A stretch of DNA of 20,846 bases. Source: CAZZNQ01 sp964655775 (lineage in GTDB: Bacteria > Planctomycetota > Brocadiia > SM23-32). Made by a program: the position numbers and the translations under genes. The notes under the pieces are model-generated. The model worked only from the letters and a program-made list of their open reading frames with translations, did not search any database and was not told the DNA's origin. Positions 1 through 4,934 of this stretch are shown here, piece after piece. The stretch lies in assembly GCA_964655775.1 (NCBI GenBank), contig CAZZNQ010000073.1, forward strand, positions 1 to 20,846, in the 5' to 3' direction. How positions within the stretch are numbered: the first letter of the stretch is position 1; the number at the start of each line of letters is the position of its first letter.

Positions 1-209
1 TCGGTGGAGGGCCCCTTCGGCACGGCCCAGGACTTAAGCACGCCGTCCACCTCGACGCGGAAATCGTAGTGCAGATTGCTGGCATCGTGCTTCTGGATGA
101 CGAAGATGGGCCGCTCGCCCCCCCGCTTCTTGCCGCCCTTGGGCTCGGGCGTCTTGCGGAAGTCGCGCTTGCTCTCGTAATCGCCCGTTTTGCCGGATTT
201 GCCGGGCAT
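1..209 (-). CDS. ligD: LigD-type DNA 3'-phosphoesterase module, N-terminal part (truncated by window edge)
   Basis: The 69 visible residues begin with a lysine-rich stretch (KRDFRKTPEPKG) and run into VIQKHDASNLHYDFRVEVDG, then LKSWAVPKGPS. This is the signature of the LigD phosphoesterase (PE) domain, which trims 3'-phosphate or ribonucleotide ends in bacterial non-homologous end joining. The His and Asp of the QKHDAS motif and the HYDFR motif match the family's metal-site region. The start at 209 has a GGAGG ribosome site 8 nt upstream. The gene follows the DUF3332 gene on the same strand after 52 bp. Only the N-terminus is visible, so it cannot be told whether this is a full PE-ligase-polymerase LigD, another domain order, or a stand-alone PE protein. 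No Ku gene is visible. Confidence 0.85.
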   Translation of the reverse strand, partial: MPGKSGKTGDYESKRDFRKTPEPKGGKKRGGERPIFVIQKHDASNLHYDFRVEVDGVLKSWAVPKGPST

Positions 210-261
210 AGTGCAGACCTCCGTCGTCCGTCGCAGCGATGATTGCGGGCGACGGCGCGTC

Positions 262-822
262 TCAGCGAGGACCCGCCGTCAACGCCGCCACCTGGCCTCG
301 ACGCACTGTCTCGATCACGTTCAGCTCGGAATCGGTGAGGCGGATGCTGCCGTCATCGTCCAGCCGGGCGGTACCCAGGAGTCGTCCGTCCGCGTCACGA
401 ATCTCGCCGACCGTCTCGGAAACGCGCAGTGCATGCAGGCGGAGCCGCGTGCCGTCCTCGCGGGCGAGCGTAAGCACGGCCTCGTCGGGGTTGCCGGTCG
501 GCTCCAGGGCGACACCGTCGGCCGGCAGCGATCCCCCGAAGTCGACCTCCTCACCGAACCAGAACTCGATAAGGTTGAATACCAACGCGTCGCCGATGAT
601 GGCGATGTCGTAGACGGGCAGGATGGCGAACACCCAGAACGTCACCTGTCGGAGCACCGTGTTCTCTATGTTGCCGTTAGTGCGGTAGAGTGCTTTCGTC
701 AGGGGGAAGTTCCCGTAGCAACTGAGCATGACGGGGCTGAGGGCAACAAGCAGCAGAACCACGATCATCTTCGGCACCTTCAACCGCCAGGACTTGATCC
801 TGAGGAATGCTACACCTTTCAT
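262..822 (-). CDS. DUF3332 family putative lipoprotein
   Basis: This 186-residue protein has a basic N-terminus and a hydrophobic segment (about residues 18-34) ending at Cys35 in MLSC, a plausible though non-ideal lipobox. Then come the motifs typical of DUF3332: CYGNFPLTKALY, a second hydrophobic stretch with ILPVYDIA (68-74), and NLIEFWFG (83-90). Residues 95-180 are soluble and beta-rich. The family is known from bacterial envelopes but has no established function. A GGAGGTGG ribosome site precedes the start. The gene lies 31 bp downstream of the MBL-rhodanese gene and 52 bp upstream of the LigD-like gene, so the three could share a transcript. The family call is from memory of its motifs; the lipoprotein anchor is inferred. 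Confidence 0.7.
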   Translation of the reverse strand: MKGVAFLRIKSWRLKVPKMIVVLLLVALSPVMLSCYGNFPLTKALYRTNGNIENTVLRQVTFWVFAILPVYDIAIIGDALVFNLIEFWFGEEVDFGGSLPADGVALEPTGNPDEAVLTLAREDGTRLRLHALRVSETVGEIRDADGRLLGTARLDDDGSIRLTDSELNVIETVRRGQVAALTAGPR

Positions 823-853
823 GAGCCACCACCTCCGTGCGTTCGGTGAAGCG

Positions 854-2221
854 TCAGCCTTTCTTTATCGGGCAACCCAACGACTTGCAGGCCGCCATCG
901 ATCCCAGACAATTCACAACCTTCTCCACGCCGTGCATCCGCAACACAGAAGCCGCGATCATGGCACGCCGGCCGCTGCCGCAGAACGTGACGATCGGCTT
1001 TTCGGTCGGCACGTCGGATGCCGCGTCGGGAAGATCTCCCAGGTAGGCGTGCCGGGCGCTCTCGAGATGGCCGCTTTCCCACTCGGACTCTTTGCGCACG
1101 TCCAGCAGCAGGACGCTATCTTCCTCAGTCGCATCCATCAACTCCTGCGCCGTCATCTCGGGAATCGATTCAAATCGCCTGCCCGTGATCTCCCAGCCGT
1201 GCAGCCCATCCTTGAGGAACCCCCGCACTTCCATGTAGTCCATCCGGACCAGGAAGCGGGCGGCCGTCTCGGCCTGAGTTTCGTCATCCAGCACCAGGAC
1301 CAGTGGACGGTCGTACGGCACGAAGTAGCCGGCGAACGCGGGAAACATGCTGAGCGGAATGCAGAGGCTTCCCGGAACGTGAGCGCCGGCAAATGCTTCC
1401 GGGCTTCGCATGTCCACAATCAGCGCGTTCTGCTGCTCCATCGCATCTGCCACGTCGTCCGCCGGCATCGGCGGTATCTTGGGCAGGCAGTTCAGAACGG
1501 GCGCCCCCTCCAGGTTCAGCTTCTCCATCCGCTTGAAGTAGGCCGGGATATAGTGCGTTTCGTTGGTCTTGAACTCGATGAACTCATCCCGATCCATCTG
1601 CAGGCGGGGGTTGTGGGCCTTCTCGTAGCCGAGAGTGGAGAACTCCCGGGATGCCAATGCCGCCCCACAGACCGATCCGGCGCCGTGCGCGGGGTGCAGC
1701 AGGACGCCCTCGCCCAGCGGCAGAATCTTCTCGTTTATGCTGTCGTAGAGCATCCCCGCCACCTCGCGCGCACGGTCGGGGAAGAAATCCGTGCGACCCA
1801 CGTCTCCGATGAACAGTGCGTCACCGGTGAAGACGGCGACCGGGTCGTCACTGAAACTCGTATCGGCGAGAACCAGCGATATGCTCTCGTAGGTATGGCC
1901 GGGCGTGTTCAGCACACTCAACCGCACGGAACCGAAGTCGAACGAGTCTCCCTCCTGCACCTGTCGGCCGTACTCGAAATCCAGTCCCTCTCCGTGGCAG
2001 ATCTCGGCGCCCGTCATCTCCGCCAGGGACGTAGAGCCGATGACGTAGTCCTCGTTGCGGTGCGTCTCAAAGATGTGCGATATCCGCACGCCTTCCCGAC
2101 GCGCAATGTCCGTGTATATGCGGCAATCCCGGCGCGGATCGATCACGGCGGCAAGGCTTCCGTCCCCGACCATGTAGGACAGGTGCGCCAATCCTTCCGA
2201 CTTCACTTTGCGGACAAACAT
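854..2221 (-). CDS. MBL-fold persulfide dioxygenase-like protein fused to two rhodanese domains
   Basis: A 455-residue protein. Residues 1-230 are a metallo-beta-lactamase fold of the ETHE1 (persulfide dioxygenase) type, with TPGHT (106-110), FTGDALFIGD (131-140), GRTDFF (142-147) and HPAHG (176-180). The usual THxHxDH motif reads THRNEDY (53-59). His54, His109 and Asp134 keep the three positions that bind the single iron in ETHE1 enzymes. Residues about 255-345 form a rhodanese domain with no cysteine in the active loop (probably structural). Residues 357-450 form a second one with active-site loop CGSGRRA (Cys414). The expected role is oxidation and transfer of sulfane sulfur in the cytoplasm. 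The reading frame stays open 37 codons further upstream, but the ATG at 2221 has an AAGGTGG ribosome site and starts where the family does. Confidence 0.88.
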   Translation of the reverse strand: MFVRKVKSEGLAHLSYMVGDGSLAAVIDPRRDCRIYTDIARREGVRISHIFETHRNEDYVIGSTSLAEMTGAEICHGEGLDFEYGRQVQEGDSFDFGSVRLSVLNTPGHTYESISLVLADTSFSDDPVAVFTGDALFIGDVGRTDFFPDRAREVAGMLYDSINEKILPLGEGVLLHPAHGAGSVCGAALASREFSTLGYEKAHNPRLQMDRDEFIEFKTNETHYIPAYFKRMEKLNLEGAPVLNCLPKIPPMPADDVADAMEQQNALIVDMRSPEAFAGAHVPGSLCIPLSMFPAFAGYFVPYDRPLVLVLDDETQAETAARFLVRMDYMEVRGFLKDGLHGWEITGRRFESIPEMTAQELMDATEEDSVLLLDVRKESEWESGHLESARHAYLGDLPDAASDVPTEKPIVTFCGSGRRAMIAASVLRMHGVEKVVNCLGSMAACKSLGCPIKKG

Positions 2222-2291
2222 CTGATAACCACCTTCCCGGCGTCTCGTATTGGCCAGTTGGCACACGCCGCACCCTGTCGCGACGCGGAGG

Positions 2292-2313
2292 ACCCCGCGT
2301 GTCATTGCGGGGT
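2292..2313 (-). other. Intergenic hairpin between acidic lipoprotein and MBL-rhodanese genes
   Basis: ACCCCGC (2292-2298) and GCGGGGT (2307-2313) form a perfect 7-bp stem with an 8-nt loop. It lies in the 128-bp gap downstream of the acidic lipoprotein gene. No T-run follows on the minus strand, so it is not a classical intrinsic terminator. It could protect the 3' end of the short upstream message. Confidence 0.4.
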
Positions 2314-2349
2314 ACCCACACGCGTCACCCATTTGGACGAAAACTACGG

Positions 2350-2574
2350 TCAGTCCATGGTGTCCGTCACTTCGTCGCCGGCCTCCTCAGCCACGTCGCC
2401 GGCCTCCTCCACCACGTCACCGGCGGCTTCGCCGACGTCCTCGGCGGCATCGCCGACCTCTTCACCGGCGTCCTGCATGGACTCGCAGCCACTGGCGACA
2501 ATGGGCATGGACACGCCAGCAACAAGCGCAACAGACATCATTGTGCCAACCAACAGCAACCTCAAGATTCTCAT
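2350..2574 (-). CDS. Small acidic heptad-repeat lipoprotein
   Basis: A 74-residue protein. Residues 1-29 form a signal peptide ending in the lipobox VASGC (Cys30). The rest is almost entirely Asp, Glu, Ala, Gly and Val in consecutive seven-residue units such as DAGEEVG, DAAEDVG, EAAGDVV, EEAGDVA and EEAGDEV. A Val or other aliphatic residue recurs once per unit, giving an amphipathic acidic helix, probably in the periplasm and lipid-anchored. I do not recognise a named family. The composition loosely recalls entericidin-like and LEA-like stress proteins, but that is analogy only. A GGAAAG ribosome site lies just upstream. Its composition closely matches the tail of the peptide encoded at 2994-3194. 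Confidence 0.7.
   Translation of the reverse strand: MRILRLLLVGTMMSVALVAGVSMPIVASGCESMQDAGEEVGDAAEDVGEAAGDVVEEAGDVAEEAGDEVTDTMD
2373..2477 (-). repeat. Degenerate 21-bp tandem repeat within the lipoprotein gene
   Basis: Five consecutive 21-bp units start at 2373, 2394, 2415, 2436 and 2457. The first two differ at only 2 of 21 positions and the later ones are more diverged. Each unit encodes one heptad of the acidic lipoprotein. This suggests the coding region grew by in-frame unit duplication. Confidence 0.7.
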
Positions 2575-2610
2575 TCTCTTTCCATCCTTCCATAAGGAAC
2601 CATGAATCAG

Positions 2611-2628
2611 GCCCGTTTACGATCGGGC
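2611..2628 (-). terminator. Weak hairpin after small membrane protein gene
   Basis: GCCCG (2611-2615) pairs with CGGGC (2624-2628) around an 8-nt loop, directly downstream of the gene ending at 2641. No T-tract follows on the minus strand. It is at best a weak terminator or processing site. Confidence 0.25.
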
Positions 2629-2640
2629 TTAGCCAAAGCG

Positions 2641-2922
2641 CTATGTGCGCCGGCGGTGAGTGTGATAATGTCGGCCGCCGCCCAACAGATGCCCGAGGTC
2701 CACAACCACCGCCACTACCACCAGCAACGCCCAGAGGCCCTGGATTCCGCCGTGGAGCATCCCGGCCATCCACGCCAGAGTGGTGTAGGGCATGAGGATG
2801 AACCCGAGAATGGGCCACAGGGCGGTCTCGAACGCCTCCGAAAACCAGTCCGTTAGCAGGAACATAAACACCATCGCGAGGCGTGGAGCGAGGACGGCGA
2901 TGACGAACAGCAGGCAACCCAT
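2641..2922 (-). CDS. Small membrane protein with MPYTTLAWM core, unknown function
   Basis: A 93-residue, very hydrophobic protein with about three membrane segments (residues 1-22, 35-56 and 61-80) and a His/Arg-rich tail (GGGRHYHTHRRRT). Conserved-looking features are the TDWFSEAFET loop (24-33), WPILGF (36-41) and MPYTTLAWMAGML (44-56). I recall similar short proteins annotated as hypothetical in many bacteria, but no function is established. The ORF could be extended upstream to 3231, but that stretch is Arg-rich, low-complexity sequence overlapping the next gene. The ATG at 2922 has a GGAGG ribosome site 10 nt upstream and begins the first membrane segment directly. Confidence 0.72.
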   Translation of the reverse strand: MGCLLFVIAVLAPRLAMVFMFLLTDWFSEAFETALWPILGFILMPYTTLAWMAGMLHGGIQGLWALLVVVAVVVDLGHLLGGGRHYHTHRRRT

Positions 2923-2993
2923 TGCTCTTTTGCCTCCGCTGAATGTAAAAGGGGCCCGATCAGTCCCGGCCGTCCGAGGGCGGAAACGCGCGG

Positions 2994-3194
2994 TCAGTCG
3001 ATGTTGCGCACCGCGTCGCCCACTTCGTCCGCTGCGTCGCGGACAGCGTCGCCAACCGCGTCCCCGGCGTCTTCGACAGTGTCGACAACCGTGTCGGCCG
3101 GACTGCCGCCGTTGTTCGCCCGGCAGGTCTTCACCAGCCAGATCAACCCCAGAACGGCCAGGATCAGCACTACGATGTTGATGAGCCTGCGCAT
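2994..3194 (-). CDS. Membrane-anchored acidic repeat peptide
   Basis: A 66-residue protein. MRRLINIV starts a single membrane segment (about residues 4-22, with no lipobox), then a short basic linker (KTCRANN) and a tail from residue 32 built of seven-residue units such as DAGDAVG, DAVRDAA and DEVGDAV. Topology is probably N-in with the acidic amphipathic tail outside. The tail resembles that of the lipoprotein at 2350-2574 although the anchors differ, so the repeat module seems shared. An upstream extension to 3281 is possible but lacks a good start; the ATG at 3194 begins the membrane segment. No family was recognised. Confidence 0.65.
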   Translation of the reverse strand: MRRLINIVVLILAVLGLIWLVKTCRANNGGSPADTVVDTVEDAGDAVGDAVRDAADEVGDAVRNID

Positions 3195-3291
3195 CTTCGT
3201 TCCCAAACAAAGGCACCGTCTGACCGGACAATACGCTAGGAGAGCGGCGCCCGCCGCCGTACCTCGGAGCAAGCGCCGCATGTGCGTGTGG

Positions 3292-3738
3292 TCAGTCCAG
3301 TTCGTCGGCGGCTTCCTGCACCGCCCTTTTCACGTTCTCTGCGGCCTCTTCAAGGCCGTCCTTCGCCTCTTCCCAGCTATCCGCACCGGCCTTCCGGGCG
3401 TCCTGCAGCTTCTGACGCGCCGCGTCGAGCTGCATTCGGGCCTCGGTCTGGAGATCTTCGAACTGCTCGCCGAGGTCATCGCCCTTGGCCTTCGCCTGCT
3501 CGCTCAGGTCATCCAGTTCGTCCTGCAGGTCGTCCAGCGTCTGACCGACCCGGTCCAACAGTTCCTCCTGCTGCTCGGAAATGGCCTCGCCGGCCTCTTC
3601 GGCTGCTTCGGCCGCTTCCTCCTGCACGTCCTGCATGCGCTCCTGCATGGGCGAAGCGGGCTCTTCAGCCTCGCCGCAGCCTTCCAAAGCCAGGGCGAGA
3701 ACCGCCATCGCCGCCACAACTACCAGTAGATGTTTCAT
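3292..3738 (-). CDS. Coiled-coil lipoprotein
   Basis: A 148-residue protein. Residues 1-20 form a lipoprotein signal with lipobox ALEGC (Cys21). Residues 30-148 are almost continuous charged helix rich in Glu, Ala, Gln and Asp, with heptad-like hydrophobic spacing (ELLDRVGQTLDDLQDELDDL at 59-78), predicting a long coiled coil in the periplasm. The ribosome site is a full AAAGGAGG, the strongest in this gene block, so it may be abundantly made. It begins 41 bp after the DUF1328 gene on the same strand. No named family was recognised; LEA-like or outer-membrane tether roles are guesses. Longer upstream in-frame starts overlap the DUF1328 gene and lack the signal peptide. Confidence 0.78.
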   Translation of the reverse strand: MKHLLVVVAAMAVLALALEGCGEAEEPASPMQERMQDVQEEAAEAAEEAGEAISEQQEELLDRVGQTLDDLQDELDDLSEQAKAKGDDLGEQFEDLQTEARMQLDAARQKLQDARKAGADSWEEAKDGLEEAAENVKRAVQEAADELD

Positions 3739-3779
3739 CTGTTTTCCTCCTTTACACTCAGTGATAGAGACCCCGAAGC

Positions 3780-3968
3780 CTAAGGCAATGGTCTGGGTGG
3801 CCGTCGTCCCAGCAGGGACATCACAAGCAGCACCACGAAGACGATCAGGAACACGAAGAACAGGATCTTCGCGATGCCGGCCGCCGCCGATGCCACTCCG
3901 GTGAAGCCCAGGACGGCCGCTATGAGAGCTATCACGAGAAAGAGTATCGCCCATCCCAAGAGACCCAT
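3780..3968 (-). CDS. DUF1328 family small membrane protein (YtjA-like)
   Basis: A 62-residue protein with two membrane segments (about residues 4-24 and 35-53) and the family pattern GWAILFLVIALIAAVLGF (5-22) and AAAGIAKILFFVFL (28-41), followed by a short basic, proline-rich tail. DUF1328 proteins are small inner-membrane peptides, often found with stress genes, and have no proven function. An AGGGAGA ribosome site precedes the ATG. It is the first gene of the minus-strand block and is divergent from the DUF502 gene across about 300 bp. Confidence 0.85.
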   Translation of the reverse strand: MGLLGWAILFLVIALIAAVLGFTGVASAAAGIAKILFFVFLIVFVVLLVMSLLGRRPPRPLP

Positions 3969-4014
3969 CTGTCTCTCCCTTTCAAAGGGTCCGATTCACG
4001 CGCAGACCTCCGTC

Positions 4015-4055
4015 GACGGCGGCCCCCGCCCCCCTCTCGGGTCAAGGCCGCCGTC
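4015..4055. other. Perfect 10-bp inverted repeat in divergent intergenic region
   Basis: GACGGCGGCC (4015-4024) and its exact complement GGCCGCCGTC (4046-4055) flank a 21-nt loop. It lies about 47 bp upstream of the DUF1328 start, so it would fold in the 5' leader of that message or act as a regulator-binding site. Confidence 0.45.
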
Positions 4056-4220
4056 TCCGGGTGTCCTTCACAGCAGAGCATATTAGCGGACGGGCGTCCG
4101 GAACGGAATCGGGCAATGGCGCAGCGCCAACGTGCGAAAAGCCTAGTTTCCCCCATCCAGCTCACCTGTAGGTGCCGGCTCCCGTGACCGCGTCCCTGTG
4201 TTCGGGTTGCGCAGCCTGCA

Positions 4221-4226
4221 TATAAT
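4221..4226 (+). promoter_or_regulatory. Candidate -10 box for DUF502/A-T-TE unit
   Basis: A perfect TATAAT lies 45 bp upstream of the chosen DUF502 start. TG occurs 2 nt before it, one base off the extended -10 spacing. No good -35 hexamer is seen at 16-18 bp, so the call rests on the -10 alone. Confidence 0.4.
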
Positions 4227-4271
4227 GAGGTCCGATGGGGCAGCCAAGGTTAAGAGCAGGAGGCGATGTCC

Positions 4272-4922
4272 ATGGGCGTGGGCAAACAAGGAAAGGCGTT
4301 CCTGAACGGTCTTGTCGTCATCGTGCCCGTAGTGCTGACGGGGTTCGCCGTTTACAAGGTGGTCTCTTTCCTGGACCGGGCCATGCTGGGCCTTGTGAAG
4401 GCCATGGGGGCGAGGTCCTTCCCCGGGCTCGGCTTTGCGTTGGCGATTGTGCTGATCTATGCCGTGGGCCTTCTGGCCCAAAGCTGGCTGCTGCGCTGGC
4501 CGCTGCGCCTTGTGGAGGGGCTGGTGGATCACGTGCCTCTCGTCAAGAGCCTGTACTCGGCCACGAAGGACTTGCTTCAGTTCCTGGGGGGTGACGAACG
4601 GGTCTCCCGCGGCCGTCCCTGTCTATGGCAACCGCCCGGTGGCGGGGCCAGCCTCTTGGGTCTGATCACGCAGGACTCTCCCGGCAGGTTCCTCCCGGGA
4701 GAGCAGAGCGAGCGCATAGCCGTCTATTTACCCATGAGTTACCAACTTGGCGGCTTCACCTTCTTTGTGCCGAAGGACCAGGTCGTGGCCATAGAGGGCA
4801 TGACGGTAGAGGAGTGCATGAAGTTGGCCTTGACTGCGGGCATCGGCACCAAAGAAGGCGGCCCACCAACTCCCAACACCTCGGTCACCGACGCCGAGGA
4901 GGGGGACGATCAGGGCCAGTAG
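4272..4922 (+). CDS. DUF502 family membrane protein
   Basis: A 216-residue protein with two membrane segments (about residues 9-34 and 48-72). It then has the family pattern ending WPLRLVEGLVDHVPLVKSLYSATKDLL (about 76-102) and a C-terminal soluble part containing YLPMSYQLGGFTFFVPKDQV (153-172). DUF502 proteins are small inner-membrane proteins of unknown function. Two in-frame ATGs occur at 4266 and 4272. AGGAGG at 4258-4263 is 8 nt from the second but only 2 nt from the first, so 4272 is preferred. The stop lies 12 bp before the A-T-TE start, indicating an operon. The segment 4590-4640 reads oddly for the family where a hydrophobic strand is expected. Confidence 0.8.
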   Translation: MGVGKQGKAFLNGLVVIVPVVLTGFAVYKVVSFLDRAMLGLVKAMGARSFPGLGFALAIVLIYAVGLLAQSWLLRWPLRLVEGLVDHVPLVKSLYSATKDLLQFLGGDERVSRGRPCLWQPPGGGASLLGLITQDSPGRFLPGEQSERIAVYLPMSYQLGGFTFFVPKDQVVAIEGMTVEECMKLALTAGIGTKEGGPPTPNTSVTDAEEGDDQGQ

Positions 4923-4934
4923 GAGAGAGCGAAG

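Larger units (their letters stand above)
3969..4271. other. Divergent intergenic region, about 300 bp
   Basis: This separates the minus-strand envelope block from the plus-strand DUF502/A-T-TE unit and should hold promoters for both. I see a perfect 10-bp hairpin (4015-4055), a small palindrome (4087-4100, CGGACG/CGTCCG with a 2-nt spacer) and a TATAAT box (4221-4226). The ORFs here are shadows. I could not identify a convincing minus-strand promoter. Confidence 0.5.

Noticed and set aside
728..2605. 625-codon plus-strand ORF
   Set aside because: It is antisense to the clear MBL-rhodanese gene. The composition is His/Arg/Gln-rich without motifs, a GC-driven shadow.
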